A DNA stretch of 64,000 bases, from assembly GCA_026708015.1 (NCBI GenBank), contig JAPOVT010000037.1:28646-92645 (forward strand), read 5' to 3'. The stretch comes from a bacterium (lineage in GTDB: Bacteria > Actinomycetota > Acidimicrobiia > Acidimicrobiales > Bin134). How positions within the stretch are numbered: position 1 is the stretch's first letter; each line of letters starts with the position of its first letter. A program made the position numbers and the translations under genes. The notes beneath the pieces were generated by a model, which was not told the DNA's origin, searched no databases, and saw nothing but the letters and a program-made list of their open reading frames with translations. Shown in pieces: positions 1 through 8,857 of the stretch.

Positions 1-279
1 GCATGACGTAGCTGGTGCCGAGGTTGCCGATCTGGCCGGCCCCCATCGCTCGCCGAGCACACCGCCGACCACCAGCGTGGCCGCCCCGACCATGGTGAAG
101 GAGTTGATGACCCACGACAGCTCAGCCTCGCCGGCGTCGGGGAACGACTCCTTCAGGTCGGCATAAACCACGAAGATGATCGACAGCGCCATGGCTGTCT
201 GGAAGCTGGCCAGGCTCACCACCACCAGCACCAGCCAGGCCCCGCGCATGACCGCCGGGTCGATGGCTGCTTGCTGCAT
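1..279 (-). CDS. MFS transporter, N-terminal fragment (cut by window edge)
   Basis: Reading leftward from an ATG at 279 gives an open frame to the window edge (93 codons). Residues about 12-40 form a hydrophobic helix (LVLVVVSLASFQTAMALSII). After a short acidic loop comes SWVINSFTMVGAATLVVGGVLG, which matches the end of helix 1 and helix 2 of DHA2-type drug/proton antiporters, where WV.N.Y.L..A.....G..G is usual. The family's following motif A (D-x-x-G-R-x) is not seen: the last 14 residues are Ser/Ala-rich. Adding one base in the C run at 40-44 gives a more protein-like ending (GAGQIGNLGTSYVM), so a frameshift near the edge is possible. Substrate unknown. It is divergent from cysS, 77 bases away. 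Confidence 0.6.
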   Translation of the reverse strand, partial: MQQAAIDPAVMRGAWLVLVVVSLASFQTAMALSIIFVVYADLKESFPDAGEAELSWVINSFTMVGAATLVVGGVLGERWGPARSATSAPATSC

Positions 280-344
280 CACCGGATGGCTGCAACCCCC
301 TTGCTTCCCGCCAAACGGATGGCAGCACTGGCGGGGGCGATAGC

Positions 345-350
345 TAGCCT
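345..350 (+). promoter_or_regulatory. -10 box TAGCCT of a leaderless cysS transcript
   Basis: TAGCCT ends six bases before the GTG start at 357, and there is no Shine-Dalgarno sequence between them. This spacing places the transcription start at or next to the start codon. The same arrangement recurs at many genes in the window. Confidence 0.5.
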
Positions 351-356
351 TCTGGC

Positions 357-1739
357 GTGGTCTCGTTCTATGACACTCGGCGCCGGGAGATCGTGCCGTT
401 CGAGCCGCTGGTTGAAGACCGGGTGTCAATGTACGTGTGCGGCCCCACTGTCTACGACGACCCCCATGTCGGCCACGCCCGCACTGCGCTCACGTTCGAC
501 ATGATGCGCCGCTACCTCCAGTGGCGGGGCTTCGAGGTCACGTTTGTATCCAACATCACCGACATCGACGACAACATCATCAACCGAGCATCTGAGACCG
601 GAACCACTGAGCCCGAACTCGCCGCTCGCTACGAGCAGGTTTATGTCGACCAAATGGACCGATTCGGCATCGCTCGGCCCGACCACCGACCCCATGCCAC
701 TGAATATGTGGCGGAGATGCTGGATTTCATCGGTGACCTGGTAGATCGGGGCGCGGCCTACGCCATCGAGGGCAAAGGGGTGTACTTCTCGGTGGCCACC
801 CACGACCGCTACGGCGATCTCATCGGACGCACCCCCGAGGAGTTGCGGGAAGGAGCCGGCGCGCGAGTGGAAGTAGACGTCGAAAAGGTCGACCCGCTGG
901 ACTTCGCCTTGTGGAAGGCGGCCAAGCCGGGCGAGCCGGTGTGGGACTCGCCGTGGGGACCGGGCCGCCCCGGCTGGCACATCGAGTGTGTGGCTATGGC
1001 CACTGATCTGTTGGGCGAAACCTTCGACATCCACGGTGGGGGCGACGATCTGGCCTTCCCCCATCATCAGAACGAGGTGGCCGAGGCGGAAGGAGCTGAT
1101 CTGGGCTTCGCCCGCCACTGGATCCACGGCGCCATGCTCAACGTGAACGGCGAGAAGATGGCCAAGTCGCTGGGCAACTTCACCACCCTGTCCGACTTGC
1201 TCGACGCCTATGAGCCCCAGGTACTGCGGTTGCTAATGCTGCAAACCCACTACCGCACGGTCATGGAGTTGAGCGACGACGCCTTGGCTGGGGCGGCCGG
1301 AGCGCTGGACCGGCTGCGGGCCTGGCATCGGCGGGCCGCTGCCTCCGGCCTGGATCCTGCGGCAACGCCTGATGCCGATGCGGTTGCCCGGTTCACCGCC
1401 GCCATGGACGACGACTTCGGCACTCCCACCGGATTGGCGGTGGTGTTCGACCTGGTCCGAGAGGCCAACGGCGCGCTGGATGCCGGAGATGCCGACCGGG
1501 CGGCATCCGCCCACGCCACAGTGTGCGACTTGGCCGGGGCGCTGGGCCTGGCCTTGGCCAGCGACGACCAGGCGAGCGATGACGCATTGGCCGTAGAGGT
1601 CGAGAAGCTGCTGGACGAACGAGACGAGGCTCGCAAGGCCAAGGACTTCGCTTCCGCCGACCGCATTCGCAACGAGCTGGCTGCCCGGGGAATCGTGTTG
1701 GAGGACACTCCCGGCGGCACGATCTGGAGAAAATCCTGA
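357..1739 (+). CDS. cysS: Cysteinyl-tRNA synthetase
   Basis: Charges tRNA-Cys with cysteine in the cytoplasm. The 460-residue protein has the normal length for bacterial CysRS. The first zinc ligand is Cys28 in YVCGPTVYDD, the HIGH-type signature is HVGH at 37-40, a further zinc ligand lies in HIECVAM, and the conserved GGGDDLAFPHHQNE segment and the KMSKS loop (KMAKS, 267-271) follow. A C-terminal DALR/anticodon-binding half is present, which separates it from the shorter mycothiol ligase MshC. The start is GTG at 357, fixed by a -10 box six bases upstream, so the mRNA is probably leaderless. It is the first gene of a plus-strand run and is followed after 17 bases by a kinase-like gene. Confidence 0.97.
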   Translation: MVSFYDTRRREIVPFEPLVEDRVSMYVCGPTVYDDPHVGHARTALTFDMMRRYLQWRGFEVTFVSNITDIDDNIINRASETGTTEPELAARYEQVYVDQMDRFGIARPDHRPHATEYVAEMLDFIGDLVDRGAAYAIEGKGVYFSVATHDRYGDLIGRTPEELREGAGARVEVDVEKVDPLDFALWKAAKPGEPVWDSPWGPGRPGWHIECVAMATDLLGETFDIHGGGDDLAFPHHQNEVAEAEGADLGFARHWIHGAMLNVNGEKMAKSLGNFTTLSDLLDAYEPQVLRLLMLQTHYRTVMELSDDALAGAAGALDRLRAWHRRAAASGLDPAATPDADAVARFTAAMDDDFGTPTGLAVVFDLVREANGALDAGDADRAASAHATVCDLAGALGLALASDDQASDDALAVEVEKLLDERDEARKAKDFASADRIRNELAARGIVLEDTPGGTIWRKS

Positions 1740-1756
1740 GGAAGTTCCAGACCCAG

Positions 1757-2719
1757 ATGTTCGGTCAACCGGTAGCGGAGATCGAGATACTGGACGATCA
1801 GTCGGGCACCACGCGAAGGACCCGGGCTCGGCTGCGTTTGGACGATGGCCAAGAGCTGGCTGTGTTCATCAAGCGACCATCCCGCTCTCTCATCGCTCGG
1901 GCTTTTGTGGCGGTGCCTCGGTTGAGTCGGGCCGAGGTCAGCTTCTATACCGAACTACGCGACCAGGTTCCCATCGCCACCCCCCTTTGCCATGGCGCTG
2001 GCCGCTTCTGGCGCGGGTTCATCGTGATCCTCGAGGACTTGACCCACTCCGCGGCAACGTTGCGGTCGTCTACCGATACGCTCAGCGCTGATGAGGCCGC
2101 CTCGTTGCTGGCCGCGCTAGCCGATATGCACCGCCAGTGGTGGGGGCGCACCGAAACGCTTCCGTGGCTGGCTCTCAACCCCCGCCGGGAGCTGAAGCTG
2201 GGCGCACTACTCAGCCCTTCTCTCTGCCGACTGGGGCTCTGGCGAGTTGGTTCGACGGTTCCAAAGCCACTTCACCAAGCCATCTCCCGATATGCCCGCA
2301 ACCGCCGATCGGCCCACGCAACCATGGCAGCCGGTCCCACAACGCTGATCCACAACGATTGCCACCCAGGAAACCAGTTTGTCGCCGCTGACGGCCGTCC
2401 TGGTCTCATCGATTGGCAACTCTGCCGAGCGGGACCGTGGGCACGAGACGTGGCATACCTGCTGGCCACCTCGCTGGACCCCGAAACACGCCGGAGCGCC
2501 GAACGCGACTTGCTGGCCGACTATCTGATGCAACTAGGCCCCGTCGCACCGACTGTTGACGAGGCCTGGCTGGCCTATCGGCGCAATGTCGTCTACGCGC
2601 TCGAGGCCATGCTGGTGACCGCCGCGGTGGGAGTGATGATGCCCAAGTCCACTTCTCTCGCCCTAGTGAACCGCACTGCGATGGCGGCTGCCGACCTAGA
2701 TTCATTCGGCGCGCTATGA
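1757..2719 (+). CDS. Aminoglycoside phosphotransferase / choline-kinase-like protein
   Basis: A 320-residue protein of the APH/ecdysteroid-kinase-like fold. The N-lobe has a lysine in VFIKRPS (about residue 39) that may hold ATP phosphates. The catalytic loop is IHNDCHPGNQF (about 196-206), matching the family pattern H-x-D-x-x-x-x-N. The Mg-binding segment is LIDWQ a few residues later. Such proteins phosphorylate small hydroxylated compounds; the substrate cannot be read from sequence. The start at 1757 has GAGGAAG about 13 bases upstream, overlapping the cysS stop codon. Its stop overlaps the start of the S9 peptidase gene (ATGA), so the two are translationally coupled. Confidence 0.8.
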   Translation: MFGQPVAEIEILDDQSGTTRRTRARLRLDDGQELAVFIKRPSRSLIARAFVAVPRLSRAEVSFYTELRDQVPIATPLCHGAGRFWRGFIVILEDLTHSAATLRSSTDTLSADEAASLLAALADMHRQWWGRTETLPWLALNPRRELKLGALLSPSLCRLGLWRVGSTVPKPLHQAISRYARNRRSAHATMAAGPTTLIHNDCHPGNQFVAADGRPGLIDWQLCRAGPWARDVAYLLATSLDPETRRSAERDLLADYLMQLGPVAPTVDEAWLAYRRNVVYALEAMLVTAAVGVMMPKSTSLALVNRTAMAAADLDSFGAL

Positions 2720-4812
2720 CCGAATCTTTCCCCCGCCAGCACGCCCGCACCCGGGGCTTCACCTTGGGAGCTCCTCGCAGCTTCGCTGTTTCTGACGACG
2801 GCCGATGGGTGGCCTTCCTGCGCAGCACGGCCGGCGACGATCCGGTGAACCGGCTCTGGCAGCTCGACACGTCCACCGGCGAGGAACTTGTGATCGCCGA
2901 TCCGGTCGAACTCTTGGCCGACCCCGGCGAGGAGAATCTGCCGCCGGCTGAGCGGGCTCGCCGAGAACGTGCCCGGGAAAGCGGCGGTGGCATCGTGGCC
3001 TACGCCGGCGACCCCGGGCTTACCCAAATCGCCTTCACACTGGATGGGCGGGTGTTCCTGGCCGATGCGGCCGAAGGCTCAGTTGATCTGCTGCCGGCAG
3101 AGTCCGGCGCATTCGACCCCCGCCCCTCACCCGACGGGCAGATGGTGGCCTATGTCTCTGGTGCCGGCCTGCGAGTGGTGGACGCTGCGGCTGACGGTCT
3201 TGACCGCCTGGTCATCGACGAGCCGGGCGACACCGTGAGCTGGGGGTCAGCCGAATTCATCGCCGCCGAGGAGATGGGCCGCAGCCGGGGATTCTGGTGG
3301 TCACCCGACAGCCAGCGCCTGCTGGCGGCCCGGGTGGACACCGCCGAGGTGCCCGTGTGGCATATCGCCTCGCCGGCTGATCCAGCGACGGCTCCGGTGC
3401 CCATGGCCTACCCCGCTGCTGGCACGGTCAACGCCGACGTCTCTTTGGCCATCCTTGGGCTCGACGGCAGTCGGGTCGAGGTGGCCTGGGATCGAGACGC
3501 GTTCGAGTACCTGGCCCGGGCTGGATGGGCACCCCGGTCGAACCCCGTCATCACCGTGCAGAGCCGCGACCAGCGCACGGTGGTGATCCTGGAAGTCGAC
3601 CCCGATACCGGAGCAACCACCGAGATTGCCCGCCAGACCGATGATCACTGGGTGGAGTTGGTGCCCGGCACGCCGACGTGGACAGGAGAACGGCTAGTGA
3701 CCGTCGAGGATAGGGCGTCGGCCCGATGCCTGACGATCGACGGCAGGACAACTACCCCGGACACTTTGCAAGTCCGCAGCGTGGTGTCGGCCGATGAGAA
3801 CCGCGTGGTGTTCACTGCGTCGGACGACCCCACCGAAGTCCACATTTGGCAGCTCGATGGCGAAGAAAAACTAGGCCGGCTCAGCAACCAGCCGGGGGTC
3901 CACAGCGCGGCCGCAGGAGGCGGATCTGTAGTGGTGGTTCGGGCTGCGGGAACCGATCAGGAGTCGGCGGTGGAGGTAGTGACCACCACCGAGCGCATCC
4001 CCATAGGTTCGAAAGCCGCGACGCCGTCGTTGTCTCCGTCGCCCCAGTTCTCCGTGGTCGGCAGCCGGGACTTGCACGCCGCGGTGCTGTATCCATCAGG
4101 CGAAGACGGTGCCGAGGGCGATTCGCTGCCGGTTCTGCTCGACCCTTATGGCGGCCCCCACGCCCAGCGGGTGCTCAAGGCCCGCTCACCGTTTCTGGTG
4201 TCGCAGTGGTTCGCCGACCAGGGGTTCGCGGCGGTGATCACCGATGGCCGGGGTACTCCGGCACGGGGTCCGGCCTGGGAACGCGCCGTGGCTGGCGACT
4301 TGGCCCATCCGGTGCTCGAAGACCAGATCGACGCCCTCGATGCGCTGGCCGAGCATCATCCCCGACTCGACCTGGGTCGGGTGGCCTTACGGGGCTGGTC
4401 GTTTGGCGGCTACCTGGCCGCGCTCGCCGTGTTGGCCCGTCCCGACCGCTTCCACGCCGCCATAGCCGGAGCCCCGGTCACCGATTGGCACCTCTACGAC
4501 ACCCACTACACCGAGCGCTACTTGGGCCACCCCGACCACAACCCCGAGGCCTATACCCGCACCAGCCTGCTTGAGTTGGCTGGCGGGCTCTCCCGCCCGC
4601 TGCTGTTGATCTGCGGCCTGGCCGACGACAACGTGTTCGCAGCCCACACCCTCCAGCTGTCGCAGACACTGTTCAAAGCCGGGCGCCCCCACCAGGTGCT
4701 CCCCCTGCCCGGCGTCACTCATATGACTCCTCAGGAGCAGGTAGCCGAGAACCTGCTCCTGCTGCAACGGACCTTCCTCTTCGACAGCCTCGACATCGGC
4801 CCACAAGAATGA
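2716..4812 (+). CDS. S9 family prolyl oligopeptidase / dipeptidyl peptidase IV-like serine peptidase
   Basis: A 698-residue two-domain peptidase. Residues about 1-440 form a beta-propeller-like region with a DPPIV-type segment containing a paired-Glu motif (AAEEMGRSRG), which in DPPIV holds the substrate amino terminus. The C-terminal alpha/beta hydrolase domain has nucleophile Ser562 in GWSFGGY, Asp637/Asp638 in ADDNVF and His669 in GVTHMT as the triad. No signal peptide is visible, so it probably acts in the cytoplasm on short peptides, removing N-terminal dipeptides. The start codon overlaps the stop of the preceding kinase-like gene by four bases. Length and motifs are normal for the family. 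Confidence 0.93.
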   Translation: MTESFPRQHARTRGFTLGAPRSFAVSDDGRWVAFLRSTAGDDPVNRLWQLDTSTGEELVIADPVELLADPGEENLPPAERARRERARESGGGIVAYAGDPGLTQIAFTLDGRVFLADAAEGSVDLLPAESGAFDPRPSPDGQMVAYVSGAGLRVVDAAADGLDRLVIDEPGDTVSWGSAEFIAAEEMGRSRGFWWSPDSQRLLAARVDTAEVPVWHIASPADPATAPVPMAYPAAGTVNADVSLAILGLDGSRVEVAWDRDAFEYLARAGWAPRSNPVITVQSRDQRTVVILEVDPDTGATTEIARQTDDHWVELVPGTPTWTGERLVTVEDRASARCLTIDGRTTTPDTLQVRSVVSADENRVVFTASDDPTEVHIWQLDGEEKLGRLSNQPGVHSAAAGGGSVVVVRAAGTDQESAVEVVTTTERIPIGSKAATPSLSPSPQFSVVGSRDLHAAVLYPSGEDGAEGDSLPVLLDPYGGPHAQRVLKARSPFLVSQWFADQGFAAVITDGRGTPARGPAWERAVAGDLAHPVLEDQIDALDALAEHHPRLDLGRVALRGWSFGGYLAALAVLARPDRFHAAIAGAPVTDWHLYDTHYTERYLGHPDHNPEAYTRTSLLELAGGLSRPLLLICGLADDNVFAAHTLQLSQTLFKAGRPHQVLPLPGVTHMTPQEQVAENLLLLQRTFLFDSLDIGPQE

Positions 4813-4816
4813 CTCC

Positions 4817-5788
4817 ATGACCCGTATAACCGCCGACGGTGAGATCACCTGCGGGATCCAGCTTCCGATCCAAACCCTCAACGAGCGAATCACACAGCCG
4901 TGGGAGGCCGACGCCACCGTGGACGACTTGGTGGCCATCACCCAGGCCGCGGAAGCCGCCGGACTCGGCTTTGTGGGAGTGTGCGACCACATCGCCATCC
5001 CCGACAACGAATACGCCGCCCACATGTCCACCACGTGGTACGACCCGATCGCCACCCTCGGCTTTTTGGGAGCGGCCACCAGCACCATCCGGCTGCTGTC
5101 GGAGGTGTACGTCCTTCCCTATCGCCACCCTCTGACCACGGCTAATTCGTTCTGCACCCTCGACCATCTCACCGGCGGAAGGGCGTTGATGGGAGTGGGT
5201 GCCGGCCACGTCGAGGCCGAGTTCGAAGCCCTGGGACTGAGCTTCACCGACCGGGGCCGAATGACCGACGAGGCCATCGACGCCGTGCGGGCTGCCGTGG
5301 GGGCCGCCGGTGGGTTCTGCGAGTTCAGCGGGGAGTTCTACGAATTCAAGGATGTGGGAGTGGGTCCCGCCGCCGCGCAGGACGCGATTCCCGTTTGGAT
5401 CGGAGGCAGCACCCGTCCGGCCCTGCGCCGGGTGGTGGAGCGGGGAGATGGCTGGATTCCCCAGGGCACGCCACGGGAGGCCATGGCCGAGCAGATTGAC
5501 TACATGCGGGCCCATGCCGATGTTGTGGGCCGCGACCTCGATGAAGTGGATCTCGGCTGGTTGGCCGGGGCCGTCTATGTCGGCGACCCTCCCGAGGGGC
5601 TTTTTCTGCCGGGATGGCCGTATATCGGCGGCTCTCCCGACCAGGTTGCGGAGTCGCTTCGCTATGCTCACGAGCTGGGTACCTCGGTGCTGTTTCTTTT
5701 TTTCCGATCTCGCGACGCATCCGAGTACATCGACCAGATCGCCCGCTTCGGCGCTGAGGTCCTGCCCCTGCTGGAAGCCCGATCATGA
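4817..5788 (+). CDS. LLM-class F420/FMN-dependent oxidoreductase
   Basis: A 323-residue luciferase-like monooxygenase fold protein. Family marks are the N-terminal strand (ITCGIQLPIQ), AAEAAGLGFVGVCDH at the end of the second strand-helix unit, the LLSEVYVLPYRHPL segment, the LTGGRALMGVGAGH glycine-rich loop and PVWIGGSTRPALRRV near residue 195. In Actinobacteria these enzymes usually use reduced F420 to reduce or oxidise aldehydes, enones or other catabolites. It follows the peptidase by four bases and its stop overlaps the start of the CoA transferase (ATGA), which suggests a shared pathway with that enzyme. Substrate unknown. Confidence 0.88.
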   Translation: MTRITADGEITCGIQLPIQTLNERITQPWEADATVDDLVAITQAAEAAGLGFVGVCDHIAIPDNEYAAHMSTTWYDPIATLGFLGAATSTIRLLSEVYVLPYRHPLTTANSFCTLDHLTGGRALMGVGAGHVEAEFEALGLSFTDRGRMTDEAIDAVRAAVGAAGGFCEFSGEFYEFKDVGVGPAAAQDAIPVWIGGSTRPALRRVVERGDGWIPQGTPREAMAEQIDYMRAHADVVGRDLDEVDLGWLAGAVYVGDPPEGLFLPGWPYIGGSPDQVAESLRYAHELGTSVLFLFFRSRDASEYIDQIARFGAEVLPLLEARS

Positions 5789-6987
5789 GTGGCGTGCTCT
5801 CCGGAATGCGGGTGGTGGAGGGATCGGCCTTCGTGGCCTGCCCTTCGGGGGGTATGACCCTGGCCCAGCACGGTGCCGACGTGATCCGCTTCGACGCCAT
5901 CGGTGGGGGCATCGACTACCACCGCTGGCCGCTCACTCCCGAGGGCCAGTCGCTGTACTGGCAGGGGCTGAACAAGGGCAAGCGGTCGATCCAGGTCGAC
6001 CTCCGCTCTCCCGAGGGGCGGGAGCTCATCACCGCTCTGGCCACCGCCCCCGGCCCCGACGCCGGCATCTTCACCACCAACTTCCCCGCCGTCGGGTGGC
6101 TGTCGTACGACAGCCTCCGCCACCACCGAGACGACCTCATCATGGTGGTCATCACCGGCAACCACGACGGTTCCACCGCGGTGGACTACACCGTGAACTG
6201 CGCCATGGGCTACCCCTGGCTCACCGGCACCGATGGCACCCTCAACCATGTGCTGCCCGCCTGGGACATCATCTGCGGCCAGACCGCCGCGGTGGGGGTG
6301 CTGGCCGCCGAGCGCCAACGGTCCCGCACCGGTGAGGGGAGCTTGGTGAATCTGGCCCTGTCGGATGTAGCCCTGGCTGCGGTTTCCATGCTCGGCCATG
6401 TGGCCGAGGCCCAGCTCCTGGGCACCCAGCGGCCCCGCATCGGCAACGACATCTACGGTGCCTTCGGGCGGGACTTCGAGCTGGCCGACGGCGAGCGCAT
6501 CCAGATCGTGGCGGTGAGCGCCCGCCAGTGGCAGAGCATCGTTGCCGCCTGCGGGATCGGCGAAGAAGTGGCCGCGCTAGAGGCCGAGACCGGCTTGGAC
6601 TTCACCAGGGTGGACGGCGACCGCTACTTGGCCCTTGACCGCCTCAATCCACTGGTGGCCCAATGGTGCGCGAGGCACGGCCTGGCCGAGGCGTCGGCCG
6701 CGCTTGACGCCCAAGGGGTGTGCTGGGGGCGGTATCAGTCGATGTTGGAGATGGTGGCCAACGACCCCCGCTGTTCTACGGAGAATCCGCTATTTGCCGA
6801 TGTGGAACACCCCGAAACCGGCCAATATCTCACCCCTGGCCCTCCCCTCCGCTTCTCGGACGACAATGTGGCCGATCCCGGCCCCGCCCCCCGCCTCGGC
6901 CAACACACCGATGAGGTATTGGCCGATGTCCTCGGCCTGTCAGGCACTGAAATCGCCCGTCTCCACGACAATCAGATCGTGGCCTGA
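5785..6987 (+). CDS. mct: CaiB/BaiF (type III) CoA transferase, 2-methylfumaryl-CoA isomerase-like
   Basis: A 400-residue family III CoA transferase. Asp161 in LPAWDIICGQ sits where the catalytic aspartate that carries the acyl anhydride is found. From memory of the Chloroflexus enzyme Mct, the segments VVEGSAFVA, GGMTLAQ, ADVIRFD, LNKGKRSI, TNFPA-GWLSYD, VDYTVN, AAER-RR-TGEG and YGAFGRDFE agree closely, far more than with CaiB or formyl-CoA transferase. Mct moves CoA between the C1 and C4 carboxyls of mesaconate in the 3-hydroxypropionate bicycle. None of its partner enzymes is in the window, so here it may act in C5-dicarboxylate catabolism. It overlaps the upstream LLM gene by four bases. 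Confidence 0.78.
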   Translation: MSGVLSGMRVVEGSAFVACPSGGMTLAQHGADVIRFDAIGGGIDYHRWPLTPEGQSLYWQGLNKGKRSIQVDLRSPEGRELITALATAPGPDAGIFTTNFPAVGWLSYDSLRHHRDDLIMVVITGNHDGSTAVDYTVNCAMGYPWLTGTDGTLNHVLPAWDIICGQTAAVGVLAAERQRSRTGEGSLVNLALSDVALAAVSMLGHVAEAQLLGTQRPRIGNDIYGAFGRDFELADGERIQIVAVSARQWQSIVAACGIGEEVAALEAETGLDFTRVDGDRYLALDRLNPLVAQWCARHGLAEASAALDAQGVCWGRYQSMLEMVANDPRCSTENPLFADVEHPETGQYLTPGPPLRFSDDNVADPGPAPRLGQHTDEVLADVLGLSGTEIARLHDNQIVA

Positions 6988-7013
6988 CATCTCCTGATGC
7001 GGGCGCAGACCGC

Positions 7014-7019
7014 TACGTT
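7014..7019 (+). promoter_or_regulatory. -10 box TACGTT, leaderless promoter
   Basis: TACGTT ends six bases before the ATG at 7026. No ribosome-binding sequence lies between them, and a new transcript probably starts here although the flanking genes share a strand. Confidence 0.45.
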
Positions 7020-7025
7020 GACGCC

Positions 7026-7916
7026 ATGACCATGGACATCGGATCCGCCGGGGTGTGGACCCGCACCGACAGCTTCTCCACTAGCGAGGCCATCAAGTTC
7101 GCCCAGCGGATCGAGGAGTTGGGCTACGGAGCCTTATGGATCCCCGATGCCTTCGGCCGCGATCCATTCGCCCACGCTTCGCTGCTGCTCAACCACACCA
7201 GCACCCTGGTGCTGGCCACCGGGGTGGTGAACATTCACCTGCGGGAGGCCCAGGCCACTTCCTGCGCTCAGAAGGAATTGCACGACCAGTCGGGAGGGCG
7301 CTTCTTGCTCGGCCTCGGGGTGTCGCACCAAGCTCCGGTGGAGCGGATGCAGGGCAAGCCCTACCCCGCGCCCATCCCGTCGATGCGGGAGTACCTCGAC
7401 AAGATGGAGAACGCCATGTGGTGGGGGCCGGAGCTCGACGGCGAACCGCCCACGGTGCTGGCCGCCCTCGGACCGCTGATGCTGAAGCTGGCCGCCGAGC
7501 GCACCCTCGGCGCCCATCCCTACTTCGCCCCACCGGAGAACTCCCGGCGGTCCCGGGAGATCATGGGGCCCGACGCCTGGATCTGCCCGGAGCAGAAGGT
7601 GATGCTGGAAACCGACCCGCAGCGGGCCCGGGAGCGGGCCCGGGCGGCCATGGTCGGGCCACTGCACATGCCCAACTACCGCAACAACCTCATGCGCTGC
7701 GGTTTCGAAGAAAGTGCCCTCGACGACGGCGGCGCCGATGAGGTGGTCGACGCGGTGGTGGCCTGGGGTGACGAGCACACCCTGGCGGAGCGGATACACC
7801 AGCACCTTGAGGCCGGCGCCACCCACGTGTGCATCCAGCCGCTCGATCCAGCAGACAAGACCCGCCCCAGCCTCGAAACCCTCGAGACTCTCGCCCCCCT
7901 TCTGAACGGAGCGTGA
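7026..7916 (+). CDS. F420-dependent LLM oxidoreductase, TIGR03620-like
   Basis: A 296-residue LLM-class protein. It begins with GSAGVWTR and contains AQRIEELGYGALWIPDAFGRDPF, typical of the F420-dependent subfamily known from mycobacteria (MSMEG_4141 type). Other marks are LATGVVNIHLREAQ, GRFLLGLGVSHQ and VLAALGPLMLKLAAERTLGAHPYF. It is a different subfamily from the LLM protein at 4817. F420 use is inferred from the subfamily. It is probably transcribed from its own leaderless promoter and heads a three-gene unit with the SDR (six-base gap) and the dioxygenase. Substrate unknown. Confidence 0.88.
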   Translation: MTMDIGSAGVWTRTDSFSTSEAIKFAQRIEELGYGALWIPDAFGRDPFAHASLLLNHTSTLVLATGVVNIHLREAQATSCAQKELHDQSGGRFLLGLGVSHQAPVERMQGKPYPAPIPSMREYLDKMENAMWWGPELDGEPPTVLAALGPLMLKLAAERTLGAHPYFAPPENSRRSREIMGPDAWICPEQKVMLETDPQRARERARAAMVGPLHMPNYRNNLMRCGFEESALDDGGADEVVDAVVAWGDEHTLAERIHQHLEAGATHVCIQPLDPADKTRPSLETLETLAPLLNGA

Positions 7917-7922
7917 CCAGCC

Positions 7923-8846
7923 ATGCCCAGTGAATTCCAAGACCGAGTCGCCATAGTCACCGGCGCCGCAGACAGAATCGGCCTGGGATTCGCCCACGCC
8001 AGCTACCTGGCCGAGCGGGGGGCCAAGATCGTGCTCAACGACTTCGGCAACGGCACGCTGGGACTGGTTGAGCAGGGCATCAATCCCGACATCGCAGAGG
8101 AGGCAGCTCAACGCATCCGGGACGCCGGCGGCGAGGCCATCGCCAACAACGGCGACATCGCCGACCCAGCCACAGCCGAGACGTTGGTGTCCAATGCCCT
8201 CGAGGCGTGGGGCCGTATAGACATCCTCATCAACAACGCCGGTTTTGCCAGCGCGTCCTTCTTTCCCGACATCGACGCCGACGACATGTACCGCCACGTG
8301 GGAGTGACCCTGTTGGGATGCCTCAACACCGCCAAGGCGGTATGGCCCCACATGGTGGAGCGGGGCTACGGGCGCATCATCAACACCGGCTCTCCAGCCT
8401 GCTTCGGCAACCCCACCACCTCCTACGCCGCCACCAAATCGGGGCTGTTCGGCTTTACCCGCACCCAGGCCATCTTCGGCCAAGCCCACAACATCACCGC
8501 CAACCTGCTGTTGCCGGCGGCCATCTCCCGTCTGACCGAGGGCCTGCCCGAATCGCCGTTCAAGTCGCACCTGCGGGAGCATTTCGGCGCCGAGAAGGTG
8601 GCCCCGGTGGTGGCCCATCTGGTGAGCGATCAGTGCATGGTGAACGGCGAGGCATTCACCGTGGGCGGCGGCCAGTTCGCCCGCATCGTGTACGCCGCCT
8701 CCCCCGCCCAAGAGATCGACTTGACTATGGAGTCGGTGGCCCAGGGCATGGCCAACGCCATGGACACCTCCGACTGGACTCCCCAGGGTTCCACCGCCGA
8801 GAGCTTGGTCCACCTGGGCATGCCCCCCGAACTGGAGCAGATGTAA
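7923..8846 (+). CDS. SDR family oxidoreductase, MFE-2-like 3-hydroxyacyl-CoA dehydrogenase type
   Basis: A 307-residue short-chain dehydrogenase. The cofactor loop is TGAADRIGLG (about 14-23), followed by LNDFG at the end of strand 2, NNAG (about 104-107), the catalytic Ser in NTGSPA and YAATK (about 162-166). The Asp after strand 2 in LNDFG points to NAD rather than NADP. The spacing and the LNDFG element recall the dehydrogenase domain of peroxisomal multifunctional enzyme type 2. The extra C-terminal 50 residues are less conserved. It lies between an LLM oxidoreductase and a phytanoyl-CoA-type dioxygenase, consistent with acyl-CoA or alcohol oxidation. Confidence 0.88.
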   Translation: MPSEFQDRVAIVTGAADRIGLGFAHASYLAERGAKIVLNDFGNGTLGLVEQGINPDIAEEAAQRIRDAGGEAIANNGDIADPATAETLVSNALEAWGRIDILINNAGFASASFFPDIDADDMYRHVGVTLLGCLNTAKAVWPHMVERGYGRIINTGSPACFGNPTTSYAATKSGLFGFTRTQAIFGQAHNITANLLLPAAISRLTEGLPESPFKSHLREHFGAEKVAPVVAHLVSDQCMVNGEAFTVGGGQFARIVYAASPAQEIDLTMESVAQGMANAMDTSDWTPQGSTAESLVHLGMPPELEQM

Positions 8847-8857
8847 GGATTACCGCT

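Noticed and set aside
8207..8857. Long upstream extension of the dioxygenase frame through the SDR gene
   Set aside because: The translation is Arg/His/Pro-rich and unlike any protein; the SDR frame there is fully conserved.
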